The notes: generated by a model from the sequence alone, not told the origin. Shown: positions 56,117 through 64,000, numbered from the stretch's first letter. The stretch: 64,000 bases of DNA from JBBRVW01 sp963784645 (GCA_963784645.1 CAWARY010000015.1:434001-498000); one strand, 5' to 3'. Program-made: numbers and translations.

Positions 56117-56680
56117 CTACCGCTGGGCGGGAACGGCCTCGAGCTGGCTGGCCTCCCAGGCCGCCCGGGCCTGGGCGGTGGTGGGGTCGAAGTCGGCCTT
56201 GGTGCGGCGGAAGAGGTCCTGCAGGTCGCCCCACAGCTGGTCCACCGAGGGCCGGCCCCAGAACCAGTAGCCGCAGTAGACCCTGTCGATGACCAGCCCC
56301 GGACCCAGGACCAGCGTGTGCGGGACGGTGGCCGGGTGGTGCATGTCGGTGTACTCGTCGATCTCCAGGGTGCGCTGCACCGCGAGGTCGCTGTCGCACA
56401 GGAAGGTCCACCAGGCGCCGGTCGCGATCTTCATCTTGTTGGTGTCGTGCTGGTCGTTGGGCAGGATCGTCACCAGCCGGGTGAAGGCGACCGGCACCAG
56501 CTCCTGCAGCCGGAGCAGCTCCTTGTGGTGCTGCCGCTCGCGCGGGCAGTGCTCGCCGCGGCCGAGCTGGAGCACGAGGGCGTCGTCGCCCTGCAGCTCC
56601 GACAGGCGGTGCATCACGCCCGCGTCGTCGGGCAGCTCGAAGTCGGGCAGCACCGCGCCGGCGGTCAGTCCCTTGCTCAT
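56117..56680 (-). CDS. Redoxin-family protein (AhpC/TSA-like), second paralogue
   Basis: 187 residues from ATG with GAGGAG just upstream. LTAGAVLPDFELPDDAGVMH opens the thioredoxin fold; the active-site segment LVLQLGRGEHCPRERQHHKE has one Cys (about 48). VYCGYWFWGRPSVDQLWGDL near 145-164 is shared with the protein at 48806, marking the same unusual subfamily. The Cys in VYCGYW could be a partner thiol; the paralogue has Asn there. Follows the SMP-30 fusion gene by 9 bases in the catabolic operon, where it may protect against hydrogen peroxide made by the GMC oxidoreductase if that enzyme is an oxidase (inference). Confidence 0.82.
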   Translation of the reverse strand: MSKGLTAGAVLPDFELPDDAGVMHRLSELQGDDALVLQLGRGEHCPRERQHHKELLRLQELVPVAFTRLVTILPNDQHDTNKMKIATGAWWTFLCDSDLAVQRTLEIDEYTDMHHPATVPHTLVLGPGLVIDRVYCGYWFWGRPSVDQLWGDLQDLFRRTKADFDPTTAQARAAWEASQLEAVPAQR

Positions 56681-56689
56681 GGTGTCTCC

Positions 56690-58276
56690 TCAGGTGGGTC
56701 GGATGCCGGCGACGGCGGTCCGCAGCCGGTAGACGCTGGTGAGTGCCGTGATGTAGAGCCCGCGCCCGTCGTCGTCGCCCCAGGCCAGGTTGTGCGGGTC
56801 CTCGGGCAGCCGCAGGGTCCCCAGGTGGCGCGCGTCGGAGGAGATCACCCAGACGCCCCCCGGTCCGCAGACCCACAGGTTCCCGAGCTCGTCGACCTTG
56901 ATGCCGTCGATGGCGTCCTCGCCCTCGGCCGGGGTCAGGTCGAAGAACACGGTGCCGCCCGACACGGTGCCGTCGGGCGCCACGTCGTAGCGCATGACGA
57001 CCTTGCGGTCGGGGTCCCAGTTGCCGACGTAGAGGTAGCGCTCGTCGGGTGAGAAGGCGAGCCCGTTCGGTCCGGCGAGCGAGTCGTCGACGAGGAAGAT
57101 CTCGCCTGCGCGCACCCCGAAGACGCCGCTGATCGCGAGCTCCTTCTTGGGGTCGTCGAACACCTCCGGCAGGCCGAACGGCGGGTCGGTGAAGTACAGG
57201 ACCCCGTCGGAGCGGTAGACGAGGTCGTTCGGGCTGTTCAGCCGCTTGCCCTCGAACCGGTCGGCCAGCACGGTGATGTTCCCGTGCGGCTCGACCCGGA
57301 TGATCCGGCGGTTGCCGTGCTGGCACAGCGTGAGCCGGCCCTGCGGGTCGAACGTCAGGCCGTTGGACCCGGGCTGGTGGTAGCGGCCGATGTCGAACCC
57401 GGTGTAGCCGCTGTGCGACCGGAACACCGACAGTCGGCCGTCGGCCAGCCGGTAGACCTGGTTGGTGTTCGGCGAGCTGAACAGCAGCGCGCCGTCCGCC
57501 GACCAGACCGGGCCCTCGGTGAACTCGAACCCGCCGGCCACCCGCTCCAGCCGCGTCCCGGGACGCAGGACCTCGTCGATGCCGGCGTCCGCCCGGGTCA
57601 CCTGGTACGGCGCCTCCTCCACCGCCACGGCGGCTTCCGGCCCGAAGAAGTCGAGGGTGGCGTTCCGCAGCCAGATGTAGTTGTGCGGGGCCGCGGAGAT
57701 CGGTCCGTTGATGCCGAACACCGCGATGCGGAACGTCTGGCCGGGCCGCGCGTCAGTAGTGAGGACGACCCTGTTGGGAGCGTTGAACCCGCCGACGACC
57801 CGCCCGCCGGAGTCCCCCAGCGCGGCGGGGAGCCGGCCGTCGACCCAGACCTCCGCATAGTCGTCCACGACGACCTCGAAGACGATCGTGGCACCGCTGG
57901 GATCCAGGTCGCCGACCCGCTGCGGAACGGTGACCGCGGTGCGGTACCAGCAGAAGCACACCTTTCCGGTACTGAGGCGGCGCATGGTGTCGACCGGGCT
58001 CAGCACCGGCCAGGACGAGTCGTCGAAGTCAGCAGCCCCGGCGTGCGGCAGGACCTCGTACGTGCGGTTCGGGACGTCGCCCGGGCCGAGCGGATCGGCT
58101 GGGGAGCCGACCTCGACGAAGTCGACCTCCTCCACCCGCGCGTCGCTGTACCGCCAGACCGCGCCGACGAGGGCGGCGCCCTCGTCGGTCTGCAGGTCGA
58201 CGACGGCGTCGGGCCGGCCGGGCAGCAGCTGCGGCGGCCGGGGCAGGTTGGTGGTGAGGGTGTGCACGGTGGCCAT
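56690..58276 (-). CDS. SMP-30/gluconolactonase-type beta-propeller with N-terminal jelly-roll domain
   Basis: 528 residues from ATG (AGGTGG 5 bases upstream). Residues about 40-210 are a GH2-type sugar-binding jelly-roll (FCWYRTAVTVPQRVGDLDPS, VFEVVVDDYAEVWVDGRLPA, WLRNATLDFFG). Residues about 235-528 are the six-bladed SMP-30/LRE propeller: GGFEFTEGPVWSADGALLFS (metal Glu), GSNGLTFDPQGRLTLCQHGN, RLNSPNDLVYRSDGVLYFTD (metal Asn), LAGPNGLAFSPDERYLYVGN and DAIDGIKVDELGNLWVCGPG (metal Asp). These enzymes open lactones of aldonic acids with a divalent metal. No signal peptide. The jelly-roll fusion is unusual for the family and may confer oligosaccharide specificity. Confidence 0.88.
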   Translation of the reverse strand: MATVHTLTTNLPRPPQLLPGRPDAVVDLQTDEGAALVGAVWRYSDARVEEVDFVEVGSPADPLGPGDVPNRTYEVLPHAGAADFDDSSWPVLSPVDTMRRLSTGKVCFCWYRTAVTVPQRVGDLDPSGATIVFEVVVDDYAEVWVDGRLPAALGDSGGRVVGGFNAPNRVVLTTDARPGQTFRIAVFGINGPISAAPHNYIWLRNATLDFFGPEAAVAVEEAPYQVTRADAGIDEVLRPGTRLERVAGGFEFTEGPVWSADGALLFSSPNTNQVYRLADGRLSVFRSHSGYTGFDIGRYHQPGSNGLTFDPQGRLTLCQHGNRRIIRVEPHGNITVLADRFEGKRLNSPNDLVYRSDGVLYFTDPPFGLPEVFDDPKKELAISGVFGVRAGEIFLVDDSLAGPNGLAFSPDERYLYVGNWDPDRKVVMRYDVAPDGTVSGGTVFFDLTPAEGEDAIDGIKVDELGNLWVCGPGGVWVISSDARHLGTLRLPEDPHNLAWGDDDGRGLYITALTSVYRLRTAVAGIRPT

Positions 58277-58286
58277 CACGACCACC

Positions 58287-59426
58287 TCACGCCTCGACCT
58301 TGGCCACGAAGTACAGGAAGGGCTCGGTGACGTCGACGAACTGGTGCGGCACGCCGTTGGGGATCACCAGCACGTCTCCCTCGCCGAGCTGGTGGGTGGC
58401 CGACCCGGCGACCACCGTGGCCGCGCCTTCGACGACGTGCATGATGTCCACGACGTCCTCGTGCAGCTCGACCTCCCCCGGCGCGGTGCGCCGACCGGCG
58501 TCGACCTTGTAGCCGTGGGTGTCCACCAGGAGGCCACCGGTCTCGAACCTCTCCCGCACGACCTGGCGCGGGAAATACGCCACGTCCCGTGCGGCGGAGC
58601 CGCCGGCCGCGGCCTCGCCGGCCAGCTGGCCGACGACCGAGATCTCCTGGTCCTCGTCCGCCGAGGAGGCACCGCTGACGCCCACCGCGCCGACCACGTG
58701 GCCGTCGACGGTGAGCGGCATGCCGCCCTGCAGCGGGACGGCGCCGGCCAGGTGCAGCGCGGCCGGCCGGCCGCCGGAGGCCTGGTCCTCGAAGTCCTTG
58801 CTCGGCCGGCGGAACAGCGCCGCCGTGCGTGCCTTGTCGGTCGCGACCCCCACGCTGGCGACCTGCGCCGCGTCCGGCCGCCACAGGTGGACCAGCTCGC
58901 CACCCGCGTCGACGACTGCGACCACCGGGGCAACGCCGCGTGCCGTGGCCACCGCGGCGGCGGCGTCGGCTGCGGTCCTCGCGGCGGAGTGCGACAGGGC
59001 AGGCACAGTACGGGTGCTGAACGCTGCCGCGGCACCGGCGATCGAGACGGACTCGTCCTCGCCGGTGGTCTCACCGCTGGTCCCGACCGCCCCGACGACC
59101 TCGCCCTCGACGACCAGCGGGATGCCGCCGATCAGGGCCCGGGCGCCGTGCAGCGCCAGGCCACCGAGCCGCCCGCCGTTCACCTGCTCCTCGATCTCCC
59201 GGCTCGGCCGCACGAAGATGGCGGCAGTGCGCGCCTTGTCGATGGCGACCTGGTCGCTCGCGAGCTGGGCGTCCTCGGTCCGGCGCAGCCCGAGCAGCCG
59301 GCCGGACGCGTCGACGACGGCGATCACGACGCGGTACTTCTCGGCGTGGGCCCTCCGCTGGGCTGCGGCGAGGACTGCGTCGACGCCGGCGGTGTCCAGG
59401 ATCCTGCGGGTTCGGACCGCGGCCAT
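58287..59426 (-). CDS. Tandem DUF336 (GlcG/HbpS-like) domains fused to a cupin
   Basis: 379 residues from ATG at 59426; a GTG at 59435 overlapping the upstream stop (GTGA) is an alternative start. Two repeats of the heme-binding/GlcG fold: the first about 10-140 (VVIAVVDASGRLLGLRRTED, ALIGGIPLVVEGEVVGAVGT), the second about 150-280 (VVAVVDAGGELVHLWRPDAA, PLQGGMPLTVDGHVVGAVGV). The C-terminal cupin (about 300-379) has VDIMHVVEGAATVVAGSATH and VLVIPNGVPHQFVDV, in which His residues of the cupin metal site are partly retained. DUF336 proteins bind heme or act in glycolate-type operons. Two DUF336 units with a cupin in one chain is rare. Role in the operon unknown; could be a cofactor or oxygen-handling partner. 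Confidence 0.85.
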   Translation of the reverse strand: MAAVRTRRILDTAGVDAVLAAAQRRAHAEKYRVVIAVVDASGRLLGLRRTEDAQLASDQVAIDKARTAAIFVRPSREIEEQVNGGRLGGLALHGARALIGGIPLVVEGEVVGAVGTSGETTGEDESVSIAGAAAAFSTRTVPALSHSAARTAADAAAAVATARGVAPVVAVVDAGGELVHLWRPDAAQVASVGVATDKARTAALFRRPSKDFEDQASGGRPAALHLAGAVPLQGGMPLTVDGHVVGAVGVSGASSADEDQEISVVGQLAGEAAAGGSAARDVAYFPRQVVRERFETGGLLVDTHGYKVDAGRRTAPGEVELHEDVVDIMHVVEGAATVVAGSATHQLGEGDVLVIPNGVPHQFVDVTEPFLYFVAKVEA

Positions 59427-59431
59427 GGCGA

Positions 59432-60436
59432 TCACGCTCCTCTCGTGTCGAGCACGGCCGCCCAGAGGGCCGTGTCTGCGGTGATGAACAAGACGTCGCC
59501 CGACGGACCGCCGAACGTGAAGTTCACGGCGCCGGGAAGGTCGATCTGGCCGAGCGGACGGCCGTCCGCGGTGAAGACCTGTACGCCGGAGAAGGACGAC
59601 ACGTAGACCCGGCCCTGCTCGTCGGTCGTGACGCCGTCGGGGAAGCCTGGGTCGATGTCCGCCAGCACCCGGCGCCCACCGACGGCGCCCCGCTCGTCGA
59701 CCTCGAGTGCGACGACGCGGTGGGGCCGGCCGGGGTCGTAGCTGCCGGGCTCGTGGTTGGCGCCGCTGTCGGTGACGTAGAGGACCGAGCCGTCCGGCGA
59801 GAACGCGACGCCGTTCGGCTTGTCGAACGAGTCGTCGACGACCGCCAGCGCGCCGGTCGCGGGGTCCCAGCGGTACACCGCGTCCGGTGCCTCGGGTCGC
59901 GGCCGGAACCCCTGCAGGAACCCGTACGACGGGTCGGTGAACCAGACGGTGCCGTCATGGCGCACGACCACGTCGTTCGGCGAGCCCAACCGGGCACCAC
60001 CGCGGTGGTCCACCAGACCGGTGGCCACGCCGGTGGCCGGGTCGACCCGGCTGATCCGCGCCGGCTGGAACCAGCTGCCCTGCTCGCACACGAGCAGCGC
60101 GCCGTCCGGTGCCAGCGTCATCCCGTTCGCCGCGTTGGCCTGCGGCCGGACCACCGAGACCCGCTCGCGCTCCACCGGGAAGCGGTAGCCGTCGAGAGCG
60201 ACCTTGCGGATGTCGACGAGCGGCACCTCCAGTCCGGCCTCCCGGCGGACGCGCGGCAGGGTGGTGAAGCACAGCGCATCCTCGGCGGCGAGGTAGACCG
60301 GCCCCTCGTGCGCCTCGACGTCCACCACCTTCGTGAGCCGCGGCGTCCGGCCGGTGACGTCGGCGAACGAGCGGTCGTACGCCGTGAAGCCCGGAGCCAG
60401 CCGCGGCGCCCCGGCGGCGAGGGTCGTGACGGTCAC
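59432..60436 (-). CDS. SMP-30/gluconolactonase family protein
   Basis: 334 residues from a GTG overlapping the GMC gene stop (GTGA). Six-bladed propeller with metal ligands in VEAHEGPVYLAAEDALCFTT (Glu), RLGSPNDVVVRHDGTVWFTD (Asn), KPNGVAFSPDGSVLYVTDSG and FPDGVTTDEQGRVYVSSFSG (Asp). It hydrolyses sugar lactones in the cytosol and is translationally coupled to the GMC oxidoreductase. That fits a route in which a sugar or alcohol is oxidised to a lactone and the lactone is opened. Compared with the protein at 56690 it lacks the jelly-roll domain. A gene this closely coupled to a GMC gene is the best clue to the substrate class, aldose or a related polyol. Confidence 0.9.
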   Translation of the reverse strand: MTVTTLAAGAPRLAPGFTAYDRSFADVTGRTPRLTKVVDVEAHEGPVYLAAEDALCFTTLPRVRREAGLEVPLVDIRKVALDGYRFPVERERVSVVRPQANAANGMTLAPDGALLVCEQGSWFQPARISRVDPATGVATGLVDHRGGARLGSPNDVVVRHDGTVWFTDPSYGFLQGFRPRPEAPDAVYRWDPATGALAVVDDSFDKPNGVAFSPDGSVLYVTDSGANHEPGSYDPGRPHRVVALEVDERGAVGGRRVLADIDPGFPDGVTTDEQGRVYVSSFSGVQVFTADGRPLGQIDLPGAVNFTFGGPSGDVLFITADTALWAAVLDTRGA

Positions 60437-62070
60437 CGGACGCCCGCGTCGGCGTGGGTGGGCGTCAGCGTCAGGGGCGTGCCCTGGGCGGGCACGACCG
60501 GGCTGACGACCGGTTCGGCCAGGGTGCTGGCGCCGAGCCGGTTCGCGACCTTCTCGGCCACCCGCAGCGCGTTGGCGATGATCGTCAGCGTCGGGTTCAC
60601 CGCGGTGCTCGAGACGAAGAAGCTGGAGTCGGCGACGTAGACGTTGTCGACCCCGTGCAGCTTGCAGTCCAGGTCGAGCACGGAGGTCGACGGGTCGGTG
60701 CCGAAGCGCGCGGTGCCGTTCTGGTGGGCGACACCGGCGATGCCCAGCCGGCCACCGACGTAGGACAGGTTCTCGTACACCTCGTCCCGGCACTGCATCG
60801 TCGCGAGCAGGCTCTCGAACTTCTCCCGCAGCCGGCGGTGCGCCTCGAGGTTGGTGGGGGCGTAGCGCAGGCTGATCGCCCCGTCCTGGTCGACGGTGAC
60901 CCGGTTGTCGGGCAGCGGCAGGTCCTCGGTGGTGAGCCAGAAGTCGAGGGCGTGCCGGGCCACCTCGGCGGGGTCCGGGTGGTCCTTGACGTCGAACCCG
61001 ATCAGGGTGGCGTCGCTCTTCCCGAGCATCTGCATCGCGCCGAGGGGGAAGGGGAAGTCGCTGGCCCGGTCGGCGTGGTAGAAGTCGTTGATGCCCAGCG
61101 TCTTCTGGAACTTCGTCGGGTTCGGCGTCGTCGAGAAGGCGATGAGCGACGAGTTGTTGTGCAGCATGAGGTTGCGGCCCAGCTGGCCGGACCCGTTGCC
61201 CAGACCGTCCGGGTGGTGGTCGCCGGCCGACCGGAGCAGCAGCGCGGCCGAGTTGATGGCGCCGGCCGCGACCACCACGACGTCGGCCGAGTAGCGCTCG
61301 ACCGAGCCGTCCCGCTCGACCACGACGCCGTTGACGGCCCGCCCCGACCCGTCCGTCTCCAGGCGGGTGACCAGCGCGTTGGTCAGCAGCGTCACGTTCG
61401 GGTAGCGAAGAGCCGGGTCGACGGCGATGACGGCGGCGTCGGCCTTGCCGTTGGTCGGGCACGCGTAGCCGTCACAGGTGGCGCAGCGGATGCAGGCCGA
61501 CCGCCACGGCGCGTCCTCGTCGAGCAGGATGCCGTTGGGCAGCGGGAACGGCGTCAGGCCGGCTCCCTGCAGGTCCGAGGCCAGCTGGGCGATGCGCGGT
61601 TCGTGGCTGATGGCCGGGAACGGGTACGGCACGGCGCACGGCGGCTCGGTGGGGTCGCTGCCACGCTCGCCGTGGACCTGGTAGAGCCGCTCGGCGCGGG
61701 TGTACCAGGGCTCGAGGTCGCCGTAGCCGATCGGCCAGGCCGGCGAGATGCCGTCGACGTGCTGGACCGCGTCGAAGTCCTGCTCGCGGAAGCGGAACAG
61801 GATGGCGCCGTAGACCTTGGTGTTGCCCCCGACGTAGTAGTGCTGCTTCGGCGTGAACGTCTTGCCCGTGGCGGCGTCGGTCCACTTCCCGGCGTTGCTG
61901 TACCTCTTGTCCAGCCAGACCGCCTTCGAGTCCCAGTTCTCCACCTCGCGCGGCATGAAGTCGCCCCGCTCGAGCAGCAGGACCCGCTTGCCCGTGGGCG
62001 CGAGCGCGTGGGTCAGCGTGCCGCCGCCGGCCCCCGAGCCGATGACGATGACGTCGTAGTGGTCGGTCAT
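60433..62070 (-). CDS. GMC family FAD-dependent oxidoreductase
   Basis: 545 residues, no signal peptide. FAD-binding VIVIGSGAGGGTLTHALAPT (7-26), the Rossmann continuation VLLLERGDFMPREVENWD, a Gly/Asn loop HYYVGGNTKVYGAILFRFRE, Cys-rich IRCATCDGYACPTNGKADAA (about 193-212), ADVVVVAAGAINSAALLLRS and the C-terminal active site VAHQNGTARFGTDPSTSVLD with catalytic His and SSTAVNPTLTIIANALRVAE (Asn). Similar enzymes are sugar or gluconate dehydrogenases or oxidases. The Cys-rich segment resembles the conserved loop of the gluconate-2-dehydrogenase branch. Flanked by lactonase, cyclase-family and SDR genes. Electron acceptor unknown. Confidence 0.92.
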   Translation of the reverse strand: MTDHYDVIVIGSGAGGGTLTHALAPTGKRVLLLERGDFMPREVENWDSKAVWLDKRYSNAGKWTDAATGKTFTPKQHYYVGGNTKVYGAILFRFREQDFDAVQHVDGISPAWPIGYGDLEPWYTRAERLYQVHGERGSDPTEPPCAVPYPFPAISHEPRIAQLASDLQGAGLTPFPLPNGILLDEDAPWRSACIRCATCDGYACPTNGKADAAVIAVDPALRYPNVTLLTNALVTRLETDGSGRAVNGVVVERDGSVERYSADVVVVAAGAINSAALLLRSAGDHHPDGLGNGSGQLGRNLMLHNNSSLIAFSTTPNPTKFQKTLGINDFYHADRASDFPFPLGAMQMLGKSDATLIGFDVKDHPDPAEVARHALDFWLTTEDLPLPDNRVTVDQDGAISLRYAPTNLEAHRRLREKFESLLATMQCRDEVYENLSYVGGRLGIAGVAHQNGTARFGTDPSTSVLDLDCKLHGVDNVYVADSSFFVSSTAVNPTLTIIANALRVAEKVANRLGASTLAEPVVSPVVPAQGTPLTLTPTHADAGVR

Positions 62071-62091
62071 GACGGTCCTCCTCGGGACGGG

Positions 62092-63039
62092 TCAGACGAT
62101 GGCCAGCGGCGCGATCCACGCACCTGTGGCGCCGCGAAGCTTGGCGTGCGAGATGACCAGCAGGAACTCGCGCAGCCCGGCGGCGGCGGCTTCCGCCAGC
62201 CGCAGGTTCTCGACCACCACGACGCCGTGGTGGGTGTTGAGCGTCTGAGGGACGACGAACGGCTCGGCCGGGTCCTCGGCGGGCACCGGGCCGTAGCTCC
62301 AGGTGTCGCAGCCGGTGAGCGCGACCCGGTGGTCGACCAGCCAGTCAGCCAGCGCTCGCCCGGGACCGGGCTCCCCCGCGCCGTAGCGCTCGTTGTCCAC
62401 GCCCCACAGCGATCCCCAGCCGGTGTGCAGGAGCACCGCGTCACCCGCGCGCACCCGCAGGCCGGCGCGATCCAGCGCGGTCTCCACGTCGGCCGGGGTC
62501 ACGACGTCGCCCGGGTCGAGGCGCTCGACGCCACGCACCGCAGCGACGTCCACCAGCAGCCCGCGCGTCACCACCTGCGGGAGCGTGTCGATCCCGAGGC
62601 GGTTCGTGCCCCACTCCTCGGCGATGTCGGCGATGCGATGGCCGTTGTAGGTGCGGTCCCCCACCTGCAGGTGGTTGAGCCCGTCCATGTGGGTGCCCAT
62701 CTGCTGAGTGGCGGTGACCTGCTCCACCACCCAGTTGACGTCGTTGCGGCCCCACCCCTCCGCTCCCGCGTCGGGGCGGCGGCGGTTCACGTACTGCGCG
62801 TTGGTCGTGAGGTACTGCCGGAAGGTGCGACCCGGGAACGCGGGGACGTCGGCGTGCAGCACGTGCGCGAGGTCGTAGACCCGGCCCTGCCGGACCAGGC
62901 CGACCGCCTCCAGGACCTTCGCCGGGCCGATCTCGTTGAGGGCGCCTGCCTGGTCGTCCGCGCCGTAGCGCGACGGCCACCAGGAGGTCCGCGCCTCCGG
63001 GACGTTGCGGACGCTCACACCCGGCATGACGTCCGTCAC
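62092..63039 (-). CDS. Cyclase family protein (kynurenine formamidase-like metal-dependent hydrolase)
   Basis: 315 residues from a GTG overlapping the SDR stop (GTGA); an ATG at 63027 is an alternative. The cyclase signature H-x-G-T-H-x-D-x-x-x-H appears as TQQMGTHMDGLNHLQVGDRT (about 118-137), with the metal-binding Asp and His residues. Other features are VYDLAHVLHADVPAFPGRTF, RGLLVDVAAVRGVERLDPGD, GDAVLLHTGWGSLW and PQTLNTHHGVVVVENLRLAE near the C-terminus. Family members cut amide or ester bonds, e.g. N-formylkynurenine or lactones; in this operon a lactone or a ring-opening step is plausible but unproven. No membrane helix. Confidence 0.9.
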   Translation of the reverse strand: MTDVMPGVSVRNVPEARTSWWPSRYGADDQAGALNEIGPAKVLEAVGLVRQGRVYDLAHVLHADVPAFPGRTFRQYLTTNAQYVNRRRPDAGAEGWGRNDVNWVVEQVTATQQMGTHMDGLNHLQVGDRTYNGHRIADIAEEWGTNRLGIDTLPQVVTRGLLVDVAAVRGVERLDPGDVVTPADVETALDRAGLRVRAGDAVLLHTGWGSLWGVDNERYGAGEPGPGRALADWLVDHRVALTGCDTWSYGPVPAEDPAEPFVVPQTLNTHHGVVVVENLRLAEAAAAGLREFLLVISHAKLRGATGAWIAPLAIV

Positions 63040-63857
63040 TCGCTCGACCAGGTCGTCTCGAACGACGGGTAGAGCGTGAGCCCGCCGTCGACGAAGATCG
63101 TCTGACCGGTGATGTAGGCGGCGTCCTCCGAGCAGAGGAACGCGGTGACCGCGGCCATCTCCTCCGCGTCGCCGGCCCGCCGCATCGGGATGTGGCTCTC
63201 GACCGCCTGGCGCTTCACCGGGTCGTCGATCCACGACCGGTTGATCGGCGTCACCGTGGCGCCCGGGCCGATGCCGTTGACCCTGATGCCGCGGGCCGCG
63301 TACTCCAGGGCCAGCGTGTGGGTGAGGTTCTGCATCCCACCCTTGGACACCGAGTAGCCGACGAAGCGGGGCTTGGGGATCACCTGGTGCACGCTGGAGA
63401 CGTTGACGATCGAGCCGCCCTGACCGGAGTCCAGGAACTGCCGGATCGCACCCTGCGCGCAGAGGAAGGCGCCGCGCAGGTTGACGCCGAGCACCTTGTC
63501 GAAGTCGGCAACGGAGAGCTTGTCGGTGTCCTCGGCGACCTGGATGCCGGCGTTGTTGACGAGGATGTCCAGCCGGCCGTACTGCTCGATCACCTGCCGG
63601 TACATCGCCCGGACCTCGTCCTCCTGGGACACGTCGGCTGCCACGAGGATCGGGTTCGTCCCGGCGGCCGCCATCTGCTTCATGCAGATGTTGACGCCGT
63701 GCTCGATCGCGTCCTTGGTCTCCTCGGCACCCTCCGGGCGCCCGACGTAGTTGATCGCGACGTCGACGCCCTCCTCGCCGAGCTTGATGGCGATCGCCTG
63801 ACCGATGCCGGAGCTGCCGCCGGTGACCAGGGCGACCTTGCCTGCCAGACCCTTCAT
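63036..63857 (-). CDS. Short-chain dehydrogenase/reductase (glucose 1-dehydrogenase-like)
   Basis: 273 residues from ATG with GAGGAGAGG upstream. Classical SDR: cofactor motif TGGSSGIGQAIAIKLGEEGV (about 12-31), NNAG at LDILVNNAGIQVAEDT, catalytic Ser/Tyr/Lys in IVNVSSVHQVIPKPRFVGYS with SVSKGGMQNLTH following (Tyr-x3-Lys), and the terminal FLCSEDAAYITGQTIFVDGG. The sequence resembles bacterial glucose-1-dehydrogenase-type SDRs of the Gno/Gdh group, NAD(P)-dependent, oxidising a sugar or hydroxy-acid. First complete gene of the right-hand operon and coupled (GTGA) to the cyclase gene. Substrate by context only. Confidence 0.93.
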   Translation of the reverse strand: MKGLAGKVALVTGGSSGIGQAIAIKLGEEGVDVAINYVGRPEGAEETKDAIEHGVNICMKQMAAAGTNPILVAADVSQEDEVRAMYRQVIEQYGRLDILVNNAGIQVAEDTDKLSVADFDKVLGVNLRGAFLCAQGAIRQFLDSGQGGSIVNVSSVHQVIPKPRFVGYSVSKGGMQNLTHTLALEYAARGIRVNGIGPGATVTPINRSWIDDPVKRQAVESHIPMRRAGDAEEMAAVTAFLCSEDAAYITGQTIFVDGGLTLYPSFETTWSSE

Positions 63858-63909
63858 GACCTCTCCTCGTGTCGCGGATGGCAGCACAGTCACCCGCACC
63901 CGGGAGGCG

Positions 63910-64000
63910 TTACAGGTCGAGCCCGGCGTGCCCGGCGCGCAGGAAGTCCAGTGCCTGCTCGACGCCGTTGACCTGGTCCCAGGTGCGGTAGGCGCCGAAC
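63910..64000 (-). CDS. C-terminal end of an unidentified gene (5' part outside window)
   Basis: A minus-strand frame enters from the right edge and ends with TAA at 63910-63912. The visible residues read FGAYRTWDQVNGVEQALDFL then RAGHAGLDL. It lies 52 bases upstream of the SDR gene on the same strand, so it is likely the preceding operon member. Too short to assign a family. Confidence 0.6.
   Translation of the reverse strand, partial: FGAYRTWDQVNGVEQALDFLRAGHAGLDL

Noticed and set aside
1..64000. tRNA, rRNA, integrase or prophage genes
   Set aside because: None recognised by eye on either strand; the mobile-like signals are limited to the 51-bp repeats and the DUF222-HNH family.

Overview
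This is a very GC-rich, gene-dense bacterial window. Gene content points to an Actinomycetota chromosome, plausibly of the Nocardioidaceae type (inference). Supporting features are three LytR-CpsA-Psr (LCP) wall-ligase paralogues, a TIGR03089 protein, a secreted PGRP amidase, REP13E12/DUF222-HNH genes, frequent GTG starts, ATGA/GTGA overlaps, and many start codons placed 6-8 bases after a TANNNT -10 box, which suggests leaderless mRNAs. I saw no rRNA, tRNA, CRISPR array, integrase or replication origin.

Layout. 1-6.6 kb: a secreted SpoIID-domain protein (cut by the left edge), a glycosyltransferase/methyltransferase/M18 aminopeptidase operon and a DHA2 MFS transporter. 6.6-9.6 kb: a CmoM-like methyltransferase, a VOC protein, a YciI protein and a DUF222-HNH gene whose HNH core is out of frame. 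9.7-20.9 kb: a flippase-like membrane protein, a GT2, a PGRP amidase, TIGR03089, an LCP protein, 3-oxoacid CoA-transferase subunits, a GT-C-like membrane protein and a beta-hydroxyacid dehydrogenase. 20.95-34.2 kb: a surface-glycopolymer locus. Nine minus-strand genes encode a LicC-like nucleotidylyltransferase, sn-glycerol-1-phosphate dehydrogenase, an ABC exporter pair, two CDP-alcohol phosphotransferases, glycosyltransferases and a GT2/glycerophosphotransferase fusion. Facing them are a second glycerophosphotransferase and a GDPD hydrolase. 34.2-37.7 kb: an accessory patch with a 51-bp palindromic repeat, a hydrolase/class III cyclase fusion and a second DUF222-HNH gene. 37.7-45.5 kb: a GT2, two more LCP proteins, a thioesterase, and an unusual pair: a leader-bearing repeat protein followed by an RRE-like/M50 metalloprotease. 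45.5-53.4 kb: a GH15 enzyme, an ECF-like sigma factor with two tandem zf-HC2 anti-sigma candidates, a redoxin, an EamA transporter, a flavin disulfide reductase and a cation/proton antiporter. 53.4-55.7 kb: a third DUF222-HNH gene and two more 51-bp repeats around a small gene. 55.7-64 kb: a minus-strand catabolic operon of SDR, cyclase-family hydrolase, GMC oxidoreductase, two SMP-30 lactonases, a double-DUF336/cupin fusion and a redoxin, followed by a VOC protein.

Most noteworthy: (i) the 249-residue repeat protein plus PqqD/RRE-like-M50-CxxC protease, which looks like a leader-guided processing or export pair; (ii) four dispersed 51-bp palindromes of identical length that also stay open in one frame; (iii) DUF222-HNH genes whose start codons lie inside perfect LexA/SOS boxes and which share an upstream dyad; (iv) a teichoic-acid-like locus built around sn-glycerol-1-phosphate rather than the usual sn-glycerol-3-phosphate.
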